This document shows, one piece after another, positions 26,001-35,139 of a stretch of 64,000 nucleotides of DNA. Numbering within the stretch: position 1 is the first letter of the stretch; every line of letters begins with the position of its first letter. A program made the translations under genes and the position numbers. This DNA is from an uncultured Christensenella sp. (GTDB taxonomy: Bacteria; Bacillota; Clostridia; Christensenellales; UBA3700), in assembly GCA_910584635.1 (NCBI GenBank), contig CAJUBA010000001.1, positions 1 to 64,000 of the forward strand, in the 5' to 3' direction. The notes beneath the pieces are model-generated. The model was not told the origin of the DNA, did no database searches, and saw only the letters and a program-made list of their open reading frames with translations.

Positions 26001-27251
26001 ATGAAAATTTCTATATATAATTTAGGTTGTAAAGTTAATAAGTACGAATGCGACGGCATGCTGAAAAGCCTTAAAGATAAGGGATACGAAGTTACCGAAG
26101 ACTTGGTATGCGCCGATTTGTATATACTCAATACCTGCGCCGTTACAAACGAAGCGGAGCGAAAGTCCAGACAGTGTATAAGCAGATGTCTGCGACTCAA
26201 TCCCAACGCTAAAATAGTGGTGTGCGGTTGCGCTTCTCAACACGATCCCTCGCAGTTTGCCGATAAGAAAAACGTAACCTATGTCATAGGCACGGCTGAC
26301 AAAGATAAACTGATAGATAATTTAGAAAGCAGCGGAGTATTGATTAGACCTATTCCCACAGAATACGAAGACGGATTTGCGCCCGAAGTGGTTCGTACCA
26401 GAGCGTACGTTAAAATACAGGACGGATGCGATAATTATTGCAGTTATTGCCTTATTCCTTATGTTAGAGGCAGGAGTAGATCGAGAAAAATAGATAGCGT
26501 AGTATACGAATGCGAAAGGCTTAGCGCGATTTGCAAAGAGATAATCATTACCGGTATAGATATATCGTCTTACGGGAAAAATATCGGCTCGTCGCTTACA
26601 GAACTTATGGGACGTTTGAATAATGTAAATTGCAGAATTAGACTGGGGTCGCTTGAAGTAAACGTCATTGACGAAAACTTGTTGAGTTCTCTCAAATCTC
26701 TCAAAAAGTTCTGCCCTCAATTTCACCTTTCTTTGCAAAGCGGAGAAGACGGCGTATTGAAGAAAATGAACAGGCATTATACAACGGCGCAATATCTCGA
26801 AAAAGTCAATCTTATAAGAAAATATTTTCCCGACGCGGCAATCACTACCGATTTGATATGCGGGTTTCCGACAGAGGACGAAGAGAGTTTTTGCAGGACG
26901 TTGAAATTTATGGACGAAGTAGGGTTTGCGCAAGTCCATGTTTTCGGATATTCGCAAAGAGGCGGAACGGCGGCGTCTAGATATAAGTTACTCGCTTCAG
27001 ATACCGTCAAGTCAAGAGTCGCGAGAGCAATAAAGAGCGCGGAAATGTCTAAGGAAAAATACTTGCAAAAATTTATAGGAAAGACTTTGGAAGTATTGAG
27101 CGAGGATATAGAAAACGGATATTTGAGAGGATATTCGCAAGAGTACGTAAAATGTTATTTGGATAAAGGCGACGGCGACAGGCTTTACGAAGCAGTAGTG
27201 GAAAAGGTAATCGACGGAACGGCGTATTGCCGAGTAGTCGCAGAACTATAA
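26001..27251 (+). CDS. mtaB: tRNA (t6A37) methylthiotransferase MtaB
   Basis: Radical-SAM enzyme that converts t6A to ms2t6A at tRNA position 37. It has 416 residues. The N-terminal UPF0004 domain carries the cluster cysteines in YNLGCKVNKYECDG, ILNTCAVT and VVCGCASQ. The radical-SAM motif is DGCDNYCSYCLIPYVRGRSR (about 141-160). A C-terminal TRAM-like domain follows. The Shine-Dalgarno is poor, with a 38-nt gap from rsmE. Its motifs fit MtaB better than MiaB. Confidence 0.93.
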   Translation: MKISIYNLGCKVNKYECDGMLKSLKDKGYEVTEDLVCADLYILNTCAVTNEAERKSRQCISRCLRLNPNAKIVVCGCASQHDPSQFADKKNVTYVIGTADKDKLIDNLESSGVLIRPIPTEYEDGFAPEVVRTRAYVKIQDGCDNYCSYCLIPYVRGRSRSRKIDSVVYECERLSAICKEIIITGIDISSYGKNIGSSLTELMGRLNNVNCRIRLGSLEVNVIDENLLSSLKSLKKFCPQFHLSLQSGEDGVLKKMNRHYTTAQYLEKVNLIRKYFPDAAITTDLICGFPTEDEESFCRTLKFMDEVGFAQVHVFGYSQRGGTAASRYKLLASDTVKSRVARAIKSAEMSKEKYLQKFIGKTLEVLSEDIENGYLRGYSQEYVKCYLDKGDGDRLYEAVVEKVIDGTAYCRVVAEL

Positions 27252-27279
27252 AATAAATTCGCTTAAAGGAGAAAGATAA

Positions 27280-27684
27280 ATGGATGATTGTATTTTTTGC
27301 AAAATCATAAAAGGAGAGATACCGTCTTATAAGATTTACGAGGATAAATATGTATACGCATTTTTGGATATCGCTTGCGACAGTTACGGACATACTTTGG
27401 TAATTCCCAAAAAGCATTGCGTAAACTTACTTGATTGCGAAGACAAGTATCTCGAAAAGACGATCTGCGCGGTAAAAAAGATTGCCAATCATTACGTGGA
27501 AGATTGCGGGTTTGAAGGAGTAAATATTCTCAATGCAAGCGGAGAGAGCGCTCAGCAGTCGGTATTCCATTTGCATTTCCATATCATACCAAGAAAAAAC
27601 GGCGACGGAATTGATATATGGCCGTTGAAAGACAAGCGCGATTTTGATCTTAAAGATATTTGCGATAAGTTAAAATTGAATTGA
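27280..27684 (+). CDS. hinT: HIT-family nucleotide hydrolase (Hint-like)
   Basis: Small cytosolic nucleoside phosphoramidate/AMP-lysine hydrolase of the HIT superfamily, 134 residues. The N-terminus DDCIFCKIIKGEIPSYKIYED holds the CxxC typical of bacterial members, and the histidine triad appears as SVFHLHFHIIPR (about 96-107). The Shine-Dalgarno AAAGGAG lies 8 nt before ATG. It is in the usual place between mtaB and rpsU. The cellular role is general and poorly defined. Confidence 0.95.
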   Translation: MDDCIFCKIIKGEIPSYKIYEDKYVYAFLDIACDSYGHTLVIPKKHCVNLLDCEDKYLEKTICAVKKIANHYVEDCGFEGVNILNASGESAQQSVFHLHFHIIPRKNGDGIDIWPLKDKRDFDLKDICDKLKLN

Positions 27685-27702
27685 AAAAAATCTTAATTTT
27701 TG

Positions 27703-27731
27703 TTGACAACTAAGTTGTATTATGCAATAAT
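27703..27731 (+). promoter_or_regulatory. rpsU promoter
   Basis: TTGACA (27703-27708), 17 bp, AATAAT (27726-27731), about 40 nt before ATG. Confidence 0.7.
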
Positions 27732-27771
27732 GTTGAAGTATTAAGTCGCGCTGGCGAAAGGAGGCGAGTAT

Positions 27772-27951
27772 ATGTCAACGGTTAAAGTAGGAGAAAACGA
27801 GTCTTTGGACAGCGCTATCAGAAGATTTAAGCGTAAATGCGCAAGAGACGGTATTATCGGCGATTTGCGTAAAAGAGAGGCGTATGAAAAGCCTAGCGTA
27901 AAGCGTAAGAAAAAGGCGGAAGCGGCGCGTAAGCGTATGTACAAAAACTAA
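27772..27951 (+). CDS. rpsU: Ribosomal protein bS21
   Basis: Small-subunit protein of 59 residues, very basic. It begins MSTVKVGENESLDSAIRRFK and carries the Arg/Lys tail RKKKAEAARKRMYKN-like typical of bS21. A strong Shine-Dalgarno AAAGGAGG lies 7 nt before ATG. It has its own promoter and its own terminator, as expected for a highly expressed gene. It closes the prmA-rsmE-mtaB-hinT-rpsU cluster. Confidence 0.96.
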   Translation: MSTVKVGENESLDSAIRRFKRKCARDGIIGDLRKREAYEKPSVKRKKKAEAARKRMYKN

Positions 27952-27957
27952 TCGATT

Positions 27958-27987
27958 AAACGGGACGAGCGTATCGCCCCGTTTTTC
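27958..27987 (+). terminator. rpsU terminator
   Basis: AAACGGGACGA, loop GCGTA, TCGCCCCGTTTTT: an 11-position stem with one mismatch, then a T run. Confidence 0.85.
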
Positions 27988-27999
27988 ATAGGTATTTGG

Positions 28000-28498
28000 A
28001 TGAAAGATAAATTTTTAACGGTTTACGCCGTATTGGACGAATCAACTCAGCAAAAATTGAAATCAATTCAAGACCGTTTAAGAGATATGGGATATATCGG
28101 AAAACAGTTGACGGATATTCCTTTTCATATCACTTTGGGTAGTTTTCCGTTGGAATATAAAGAAGTCCTGTCGGAGAAAATTGCGAGCGTTTGTTCGGCG
28201 ACGTCGAAATTTTCAATAAATTTGAAAGGAATCAATCATTTTTCAAATAAAGTTTTGTTTGTCGAGCCGGAAGAGAATGGGCATTTGACTAAACTCCATA
28301 AATTTATTCGACCGCAATTATGCCGACGGTTTTCCTTGGCAAGCGCACGTAACGCTTTATATAGACTCGGCTCGGAAAGTTAAAAAGGTAAAGAAATATT
28401 TATCGCAGAGTTTTGTTCATATTCAGGCGCAAGCGGTAGGGATAGAAATGGGAGAGTTTTTTCCCGCGCAAAAAATAATAAGTAAGGATTTTGTTTGA
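28000..28498 (+). pseudogene. 2'-5' RNA ligase / LigT-family phosphoesterase, frameshifted
   Basis: The first frame (28000 to about 28309) gives KDKFLTVYAVLDESTQQKL and the first catalytic motif FHITLGSFPLEY. It then leaves frame and would stop at 28383. From about 28310 the next frame continues the family: ADGFPWQAHVTLYID, with the second HxT motif, then SFVHIQAQAVGIEMGEFF, ending TGA 28496-28498. One surplus base near 28306-28312 explains the break. The intact product would be about 165 residues, normal for the family. It may be a pseudogene or an assembly indel. No known slippery site is seen. Confidence 0.8.
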
Positions 28499-28568
28499 CG
28501 ATAACGGTTGTTTTTAACAAAATAATTTCTTTCATATAAAAAGTATGTCGCTAGCACGGCTTTTTCGC

Positions 28569-28597
28569 TTGAAATAAATTCTTATATATAGTATAAT
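28569..28597 (+). promoter_or_regulatory. pcrA-ligA promoter
   Basis: TTGAAA (28569-28574), 17 bp, TATAAT (28592-28597), about 40 nt before the pcrA ATG. Confidence 0.75.
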
Positions 28598-28644
28598 AAT
28601 TTATATATTTTATTTATTGTAAAAAAGGCTTTGGAAAATAGTAT

Positions 28645-30879
28645 ATGGATTATCAGTCGCTTTTGAACCCCGCGCAATTATTGCCGGTAAAAGATACGCA
28701 GGGCGCGGTTTTGGTACTCGCGGGAGCGGGTAGCGGAAAGACCCGCGTTTTGACGTACAGAATAGCGTATCTTATCGAACACGACGGCGTGGACCCGAGA
28801 AATATTTTGGCTATTACCTTTACAAACAAAGCGGCGGGCGAGATGCGCGAGCGTATCTTGGACGTAACGGGAAGAAGCGGTATGTTGATATCCACTTTTC
28901 ACTCTCTATGCGCTAAAATACTTAGAAACGAAATCTCTCGATTGGGAGAATATACGTCCAACTTTTCTATTTATGACGACGAAGACAGTAAAAAAGTAGT
29001 AGGAAGAATCCTCAAAGCCAAAAATATAGACGATAGCAAGGATATAAAAAAGACTATCCGTTGGCATATTTCAAACGCCAAGAACAACGCTATGAGCGCG
29101 AAAGAATACTCGTCTAGGCTTAAAGATGAGCCGAACGGGGAACTTATCGCCGACGTTTACGCGCAGTACGAAAGAGAACTCAGGGAAAACAACGCGCTCG
29201 ATTTTGACGATTTGCTCTATAAAACGCTTTTGCTTTTCGCAAACGATAAGGAAGTCCTCAATAGGTATCAGGAAAAATTCAAGTATATTCACGTAGACGA
29301 GTTTCAGGATACGAACAAAATACAATACACGCTTGTAAGACTTCTTGCAAATAAATACGGCAACGTGTTCGTAGTCGGCGACGACGACCAAAGCATATAC
29401 GGCTGGAGATGGGCGGACGCGTCCAATATTCGTAAGTTTACGCAGCATTTTCCCGATTGCAGAGTATATAAACTCGAACAGAATTACCGCAGTACAAAGA
29501 AAATTCTCGACCTTGCCAATAAGATTATAGCAAACAATTCCCAACGCATGGAGAAAACTCTTTGGACGGACGGCGACGACGGCGTGAAAATTGTATACAA
29601 GAGTTGTTATGACGAGAAGTACGAAGCGGATTACGTTTTGGAACAAATCTGCAATCTTATTAAATACAATGATTACGACTACAAGGACTTCGCTATTTTG
29701 GTTAGGGCAAGCGCGCTTACCAGATCTTTTGAAGAAAAACTTACTCTTTACAGTTATCCGTACAAAATAATAGGCGGAAATAAGTTTTTCGAGAGAAAAG
29801 AAGTCAAAGATTTTTTGGCGTATCTCAAATTCGTCGCGAATCCCAACGACAGCGAGAGTATATTGAGAGTAATCAACGTGCCGAAAAGAGGAATAGGAGA
29901 AAGCGCGGTTCAAAAACTTATCGAAGCGTGCGCGGAAAAAAGAGTGTCGCTGATACAAGGTATTTTGGATATTGAAAATATGCCTTTGACAAACGTAATT
30001 AAAAATAAAATCAGAGTATTTTCCGAAGTAGTCTATCAACTTCGCGAAAAATCGTCGATGCCTCTTGTAGATTATATCGATTTTGTCAATAAATACGTAG
30101 ATTTTGCGCGGCAGTACGACCCGAAAGACGAAGAGGATAAAAACAGACTGGACAACATAGACGATTACGTTACGTCGGTAAAAGAATACTGTAAGGACAA
30201 CGAAACAAGCAAACTTGACGAGTATCTTCAATCCGTTTCGCTTGTAACCGATACCGATCAACCGATAGACAACTGCGTTACGCTTGCAACCGTACACGGA
30301 GTAAAAGGACTTGAATACAAATGTTGTTTTATAGTAGGACTTGAAGAGGGAATATTTCCAAGCGTCCGCGACGGAGACGATAATTTGCAAGAAGAGCGCA
30401 GGATAATGTACGTTGCGATAACGAGAGCCAGAGAACGGCTTTATTTGACAAACGCGCAATCGAGATACAGATACGGACACAGAGAATACGGAATATCTTC
30501 TAGATTCCTTAAAGAGGGCGGTTTGATTGTTGAACCCGACAGACCTTCGATAAGCAGTATCATGAACGATTTCAACAACTATTCGCAGTATCAGTCGGTA
30601 AGCGAAAGACCGTCTACGGACAGGCGCGACAGAATGGCTGAAATGAAAAATCTTATGAAGAACTACGCAAAGACGCCGGCGTTTGCAAAAAGCGCGCCGC
30701 AGGCAGTTCCGCAGTCCAAGGATATTTCGATTTTCAAAGTAGGAATGAGCGTGGAACATTCGCGCTTCGGACAGGGAAAAATAATTTCTATAATAGGCGA
30801 AAATGCGAAAATCGAATTTCCTGTGTTGGGAGTTAAGACTTTCAATATGCGTTTGGCGCCTATCAAACCTTTGGATTAA
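28645..30879 (+). CDS. pcrA: UvrD/PcrA-type DNA helicase
   Basis: 3'-5' superfamily-1 helicase used in repair and replication restart. It has 744 residues. The Q-motif region LNPAQLLPV is followed by Walker A VLAGAGSGKTRVLTYR (about 26-41), motif II VDEFQDTNKIQ (about 222-232), GDDDQSIYGWRWAD (about 247-260), QNYRSTKKIL, TVHGVKGLEYKCCF (motif V, near 551) and YVAITRARERLYL (motif VI, near 590). The C-terminal VEHSRFGQGKIISI segment is the PcrA-type RNA-polymerase-binding domain. It is cotranscribed with ligA, the typical Bacillota pair. The ribosome site is weak (TTGGAAAA). Confidence 0.96.
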   Translation: MDYQSLLNPAQLLPVKDTQGAVLVLAGAGSGKTRVLTYRIAYLIEHDGVDPRNILAITFTNKAAGEMRERILDVTGRSGMLISTFHSLCAKILRNEISRLGEYTSNFSIYDDEDSKKVVGRILKAKNIDDSKDIKKTIRWHISNAKNNAMSAKEYSSRLKDEPNGELIADVYAQYERELRENNALDFDDLLYKTLLLFANDKEVLNRYQEKFKYIHVDEFQDTNKIQYTLVRLLANKYGNVFVVGDDDQSIYGWRWADASNIRKFTQHFPDCRVYKLEQNYRSTKKILDLANKIIANNSQRMEKTLWTDGDDGVKIVYKSCYDEKYEADYVLEQICNLIKYNDYDYKDFAILVRASALTRSFEEKLTLYSYPYKIIGGNKFFERKEVKDFLAYLKFVANPNDSESILRVINVPKRGIGESAVQKLIEACAEKRVSLIQGILDIENMPLTNVIKNKIRVFSEVVYQLREKSSMPLVDYIDFVNKYVDFARQYDPKDEEDKNRLDNIDDYVTSVKEYCKDNETSKLDEYLQSVSLVTDTDQPIDNCVTLATVHGVKGLEYKCCFIVGLEEGIFPSVRDGDDNLQEERRIMYVAITRARERLYLTNAQSRYRYGHREYGISSRFLKEGGLIVEPDRPSISSIMNDFNNYSQYQSVSERPSTDRRDRMAEMKNLMKNYAKTPAFAKSAPQAVPQSKDISIFKVGMSVEHSRFGQGKIISIIGENAKIEFPVLGVKTFNMRLAPIKPLD

Positions 30880-30926
30880 ACGCATTTGAAAGAGCGGGAT
30901 AAAAAATAATTTATATCGGAGCGAAT

Positions 30927-32885
30927 ATGGATAAAAGCAAGAGAATGGCGGAACTTGTCGAAATGCTCAACGAGTACGCTTATCAATATTATACTTTGGA
31001 TAATCCGACTGTTGCCGACGTCGAGTATGACAGACTGTACGACGAGTTGGTCGAGTTGGAAAAACAACTCGGTTACGCGCTCGATAATTCGCCGACAAAA
31101 AGGGTCGGAGACGTTACGCTTAAAGGTTTTAATACCGTTCGTCATTTGGGAAGACTTTACTCGCTTGATAAATGTCAAAGCAAGGAATCTTTATCCGCAT
31201 GGTTGAATAAGTTGATAAAGTTTTGCGGGTATATGCCCAAGTGTTCGCTCGAATACAAATTTGACGGACTTACGATAAATCTTCTGTATAACGAGGGAAA
31301 ACTTCAAAGAGCGGCAACAAGAGGAAACGGTATCGACGGAGAGGAAGTTACGGAGCAGGTCAAGACTATAAAATGCGTCCCTCTTTCTATTGATTACAAA
31401 GGCGCGGTTGAGGTGCAGGGCGAAGGTATAATGCGTCTTTCGGCTTTGGAAAAATACAACTCGCAAGAGGGCGTAACGCCGTTGAAAAACGCACGAAACG
31501 CAGTCGCGGGCGCTATAAGAAATCTCGACCCGAAAGTTACCGCTTCAAGAAAACTGGAAGTAATTTGTTACAACGTCAATTATATTGAAAAGGACTTCGA
31601 AAAGGGAAGCGATATGATTGACTTTCTTTCTAGAAATAAGTTTAAGATTAGCGATAAATTCGACATATATGGCGATAAAGAGTCGTTGATAGACGACGTG
31701 GATAGGATAGCGAACAAAAGAGATTCGTTGGATTTCCTTATCGACGGAGCGGTAATAAAAGTGGACGACACTTCTATCCGCGAGCAGTTGGGATATACCG
31801 AAAAATTCCCCAAATGGGCGGTAGCGTACAAGTTTCCCGCTCAGGAGACGACCACTACTCTCAAAGACGTGATATGGCAAGTTTCCCGCACGGGAAAACT
31901 CAATCCGCTTGCGCTTTTGGAGCCTGTCGACCTTGCGGGCGTAACGGTGTCAAAAGCAACTCTGTCCAATATCAGCGAGATTAAAAGAAAGGATATAAAG
32001 ATAGGGAGCAGAGTCTTTATACGCAGGAGTAACGACGTAATTCCTGAAATTTTGGGAATTGCCGAGCATACCGCGAATTCTAAAGACGTCGAGAAACCGA
32101 CTGTATGTCCCGCTTGCGGCGCTCCCGTAATAGAAGAAGGCGTATTTTTGAAGTGTTCCAACGCCAAAAACTGCGCTCCCGCCATAGTTTCCGCAATGTC
32201 GCATTTTGCGTCCAGAGAGGCTATGGACATAGACGGACTTTCCGAAAAGACTTTGGAAACGCTTTACAACGAAGGCAAATTAAATCACTTTGTGGATATA
32301 TATAAACTTAAACCCGAAGATTTTGACGGAATCGAGGGATTCGCCGAAAAGAAAGTGTCCAATTTGCTCTCGGCAATAGAAAAAAGTAAAAATACAACGT
32401 TGGACAGACTGATTTTTGCTTTGGGTATTCCCAATATCGGTAAAAAAGCGTCAAAACAGTTATCCGACGAATTCAAGACTTTGGACGGAGTAATGAACGC
32501 GACTTACGACGACCTTATATCTTTGGAGGATTTCGGAGATATAATGGCAAACGGTTTTGTTCAGTATTGGGCGGACGAAAAGCACAGGGCGGATATAGAG
32601 GATTTGATTGCAAGCGGAATAAAAATTCAAGAAAAAAGCATAAAGCAAGGAAGTCTAACGGGTAAAAAAGTAGTGCTTACTGGTTCGTTGCCTACGTTGA
32701 AACGTTCGCAGGCTAAAAAACTTATCGAAGACAACGGCGGAGAAGTGTCGGAATCAATTTCCAAAACGGTAAATTTGGTAGTTGCAGGAGAAGACGCGGG
32801 AAGCAAACTTGCCAAGGCGCAAAAACTCGGTATTGAAATCATAGACGAGGCGACGCTTATGTCATTGATTTCAAGTGCAAATTAA
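30927..32885 (+). CDS. ligA: NAD-dependent DNA ligase
   Basis: Seals nicks in DNA using NAD. It has 652 residues. The active-site motif is LEYKFDG (about residue 108), with Lys as the adenylated residue. The OB-fold, the zinc finger CPACGAPV...CSNAKNCAP (about 395-420), helix-hairpin-helix repeats, and a C-terminal BRCT domain (KKVVLTGSLPTLKRSQAKKL) follow in order. CGGAG precedes ATG by 7 nt. A relic of an LRR lipoprotein gene begins in the same frame immediately after the stop codon. Confidence 0.97.
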   Translation: MDKSKRMAELVEMLNEYAYQYYTLDNPTVADVEYDRLYDELVELEKQLGYALDNSPTKRVGDVTLKGFNTVRHLGRLYSLDKCQSKESLSAWLNKLIKFCGYMPKCSLEYKFDGLTINLLYNEGKLQRAATRGNGIDGEEVTEQVKTIKCVPLSIDYKGAVEVQGEGIMRLSALEKYNSQEGVTPLKNARNAVAGAIRNLDPKVTASRKLEVICYNVNYIEKDFEKGSDMIDFLSRNKFKISDKFDIYGDKESLIDDVDRIANKRDSLDFLIDGAVIKVDDTSIREQLGYTEKFPKWAVAYKFPAQETTTTLKDVIWQVSRTGKLNPLALLEPVDLAGVTVSKATLSNISEIKRKDIKIGSRVFIRRSNDVIPEILGIAEHTANSKDVEKPTVCPACGAPVIEEGVFLKCSNAKNCAPAIVSAMSHFASREAMDIDGLSEKTLETLYNEGKLNHFVDIYKLKPEDFDGIEGFAEKKVSNLLSAIEKSKNTTLDRLIFALGIPNIGKKASKQLSDEFKTLDGVMNATYDDLISLEDFGDIMANGFVQYWADEKHRADIEDLIASGIKIQEKSIKQGSLTGKKVVLTGSLPTLKRSQAKKLIEDNGGEVSESISKTVNLVVAGEDAGSKLAKAQKLGIEIIDEATLMSLISSAN

Positions 32886-33017
32886 AAATCAATAAATTGT
32901 CTCTTGGACGAAAAACCCGAAGGTTGGCGCGATGGATGGGATATATCGTCGGTAGATTTCGATACGGAAGAGGAATATACGCATTTCGAGGTAGTGTGGG
33001 GATATAAAGCAGATTAA
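32886..33017 (+). pseudogene. C-terminal relic of LRR_5 lipoprotein gene
   Basis: Directly after the ligA stop, in the same frame, 43 codons read INCLLDEKPEGWRDGWD then HFEVVWGYKAD and a stop. This is the same ending as the LRR lipoproteins here (INCEADSKPAGW...VVWGYKAN at 50647 and EATGKPQGW...VVWGYVND at 14628). No start codon, signal peptide or repeats remain. It is a truncated pseudogene left by a deletion or recombination that joined the LRR gene end to ligA. Confidence 0.85.
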
Positions 33018-33023
33018 AAGAAA

Positions 33024-33049
33024 GCGTCCGCGTTGAAAAGCGCGGACGC
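33024..33049. terminator. Bidirectional hairpin between LRR relic and minus-strand gene
   Basis: GCGTCCGCG (33024-33032) and CGCGGACGC (33041-33049), a perfect 9-bp G/C-rich stem. T-rich sequence follows only moderately, so termination strength is uncertain. Confidence 0.65.
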
Positions 33050-33071
33050 GTTGTATTATCAGACGTTTTGA

Positions 33072-33968
33072 TTATTGTTGATTTTGATTGATGATTTCTT
33101 GGGTTTTCTTCAAATTGCTTTTACGGAAGAAATAAGCAATCGATCTGCCGGGTACGGAAAATTTGTCTTTGACAAGGCGATTTTCGTCTTTGGAAATAAG
33201 AGCGTCAAAATCGGGGCGGGGCGTTTGCAGACAGCGCGCCCGTCCTTTGTCGTAATATGAGCCGAAATACAAAGAATAGTCTTCGTCTATTTTATCCGCT
33301 ATATTGTCTATCACGATAAAGCCCTTTTTTGGCAGATTATAAACGTCGTCGCCAATCCAGAAAACGTCAAGCGCGTTTTCGCTTACCATTTCTTCGACGG
33401 TAGGCAGAAACTTAGTAGTAAGTTGTGAAATTGCTACTAGCGCTTTGAATTTGTAATCTCCCAAAATGTTGAAACTTTCGCCGTTTGTTTTCAAGTCCAA
33501 TACCACGCCGCAGCCGTAACATCCGTTGACTTTGCTAAAACAAGCGAACACGTCGCCTTTTTTCAAAGGAAAAGCAAATCTGCTTTTTAATTTTCGATTT
33601 GCGGGTTTAGGGTTTACGCTTTGAATTTTTTCCAAAAAAGTTTGAAGACATCTTTCTCTTCTTCTTATAATTTTCGGCTTTATGTTGAGAGCCTTCCAGT
33701 ATTCGGTATCCTTTTTGTTTGAGATTATATCTTGGACGGCAGACAGGATTTCAGAATTTAGACAACCGCATTTCCATTCGCAGTAGGCTATTGCAAAATA
33801 GGCGTTATGCAGTTCTCGTTCGTCTTGGCATGACTCTTTGCAAAAATTCAGAATTTTATTTTCTATTTCTTCGACGGAAATTTTTTCATAGTAATAATTA
33901 TCAAAAAATATTTTATTGCAGTCTAAAAACGTTTCGTTGTCGGATATTCCCGCGCGTCGGTATTCCAT
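33072..33968 (-). CDS. Uncharacterised protein with possible Imm26-like domain
   Basis: 298 residues, soluble, no signal. The N-terminal half has several Cys/Tyr-rich helices (FCKESCQDERELHNAYFAIAYC, CEWKCGCLNSEILSA). The centre reads LKKGDVFACFSKVNGCYGCGVVLDL, which resembles the KGDVFAIPL.DGKYG.GRVL start of immunity-protein-26-like domains. GAGGTAAC precedes ATG. It has a clear promoter. If the resemblance holds, it may be an orphan immunity-type protein, but no toxin gene lies beside it. It is not assigned a function. Confidence 0.6.
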   Translation of the reverse strand: MEYRRAGISDNETFLDCNKIFFDNYYYEKISVEEIENKILNFCKESCQDERELHNAYFAIAYCEWKCGCLNSEILSAVQDIISNKKDTEYWKALNIKPKIIRRRERCLQTFLEKIQSVNPKPANRKLKSRFAFPLKKGDVFACFSKVNGCYGCGVVLDLKTNGESFNILGDYKFKALVAISQLTTKFLPTVEEMVSENALDVFWIGDDVYNLPKKGFIVIDNIADKIDEDYSLYFGSYYDKGRARCLQTPRPDFDALISKDENRLVKDKFSVPGRSIAYFFRKSNLKKTQEIINQNQQ

Positions 33969-33997
33969 TGTTACCTCGTAATGATTTTTGTATCATA

Positions 33998-34026
33998 ATT
34001 ATACAAAAAATTTTGCATTTTTTCAA
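33998..34026 (-). promoter_or_regulatory. Promoter of the 33072-33968 gene
   Basis: On the minus strand TTGAAA (34021-34026), 17 bp, TATAAT (33998-34003). Confidence 0.75.
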
Positions 34027-34084
34027 GAGGTATGACAAATTTTGACCTTATAAAAATTGCGCTTTGAGTTTCTTTTTTGCAATT

Positions 34085-34108
34085 AAGACAATTATTGTCT
34101 TTTTTTAA
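34085..34108 (+). terminator. Small hairpin with T run upstream of yicC promoter
   Basis: AAGACAA-TTA-TTGTCTT followed by further T residues. It lies upstream of the yicC promoter and may insulate it from read-through. Confidence 0.45.
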
Positions 34109-34141
34109 TAATATTACTAAACATTTAATTTAAGTATTTAC

Positions 34142-34170
34142 TTGTAAAAAATATAAATTTGTGCTATTAT
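34142..34170 (+). promoter_or_regulatory. yicC-gmk-rpoZ-coaBC operon promoter
   Basis: TTGTAA (34142-34147), 17 bp, TATTAT (34165-34170), with a TG-type extended -10 just upstream. About 44 nt to ATG. Confidence 0.7.
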
Positions 34171-34213
34171 CTAATATACATAACTATGCGTACGCGCGTT
34201 TAACGGAGAGATT

Positions 34214-35095
34214 ATGGCGATATACAGTATGACGGGTTACGGTAAAGGGGTTGCGGAAAAAGACGGACTTAAAATTACCGTGGAACTTAAATCGGTAAAT
34301 CACAGGTTTTTGGATTTGAATATCAAACTTCCCAAGACTTTTGCTTTTGCCGAGGACGCTTTGAGAAAAATACTTCAAGCAAAGGTTGAGAGAGGTCATG
34401 TAGACGTATACGTCAACTTTGAAGACGGCAGAAAGGATAAATTCAAAGTTGCGGTAGATTACGACTTGGCAGAGCAGTACATACTTATAGCGAAAGAGTT
34501 GAAAGAAAAATACGGCGTTGACAACAATTTGGGAACGAGTGAAATTATCCGTATTCCCGACGTAGTTTCGCAAGTAGCGGACGAGAACGACGAAGATACG
34601 CTTTTGTCGCTTATTAAGGAGTCTGCGATTATGGCGGCGGATAATCTCAACGCAATGCGTAGCGTTGAAGGAACGTCGCTTGTCGACGACCTTCTCAATA
34701 AGATTAAAGGTATAAGCGACGTGTTGCCTCAAATACAGGCGCTTGCGCCTATTGCCGTAGAAGAGTACAGAGATAAACTTCGCGACAGAGTGGAAGATTA
34801 TCTAAAAGAAACTCCTATTGACGAAGTAAAACTGATAAATGAAATTGCTTTTTACAGCGATAAAGTATGCACGGACGAAGAGATAACAAGACTCTATACG
34901 CATATCGCTCATTTCCAATCCATTGTGGAAGCGGGTGGCGCGATAGGCAAAAAACTTGATTTTATCGTTCAGGAAATGAACAGGGAAACGAATACTATCG
35001 GAAGCAAATGCAATAACGCGCAGATAACCGAACGCGTGGTTTATCTCAAAAGCGAGATAGAAAAAATACGCGAGCAAGTTCAAAATTTAGTATAG
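34214..35095 (+). CDS. YicC/YloC-family endoribonuclease
   Basis: 293 residues. The signature MAIYSMTGYGKGVA and ELKSVNHRFLDLNIKLP at the N-terminus, and the C-terminal DUF1732 part (GGAIGKKLDFIVQEMNRE, TNTIGSKC) are typical. Homologues (YicC in E. coli, YloC in Bacillus) have been described as endoribonucleases. ACGGAGAG precedes ATG by 5 nt. It begins the long conserved cluster that runs to recG. Confidence 0.93.
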   Translation: MAIYSMTGYGKGVAEKDGLKITVELKSVNHRFLDLNIKLPKTFAFAEDALRKILQAKVERGHVDVYVNFEDGRKDKFKVAVDYDLAEQYILIAKELKEKYGVDNNLGTSEIIRIPDVVSQVADENDEDTLLSLIKESAIMAADNLNAMRSVEGTSLVDDLLNKIKGISDVLPQIQALAPIAVEEYRDKLRDRVEDYLKETPIDEVKLINEIAFYSDKVCTDEEITRLYTHIAHFQSIVEAGGAIGKKLDFIVQEMNRETNTIGSKCNNAQITERVVYLKSEIEKIREQVQNLV

Positions 35096-35139
35096 ACGTA
35101 AGGATTAAATTACCTCAAATGCGGTAATACGGAGAGTAT

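Noticed and set aside
29071..30885. 604-codon minus-strand open frame opposite pcrA
   Set aside because: Antisense of a complete helicase gene, Arg/Tyr/Phe-rich nonsense composition, no Shine-Dalgarno or family match.
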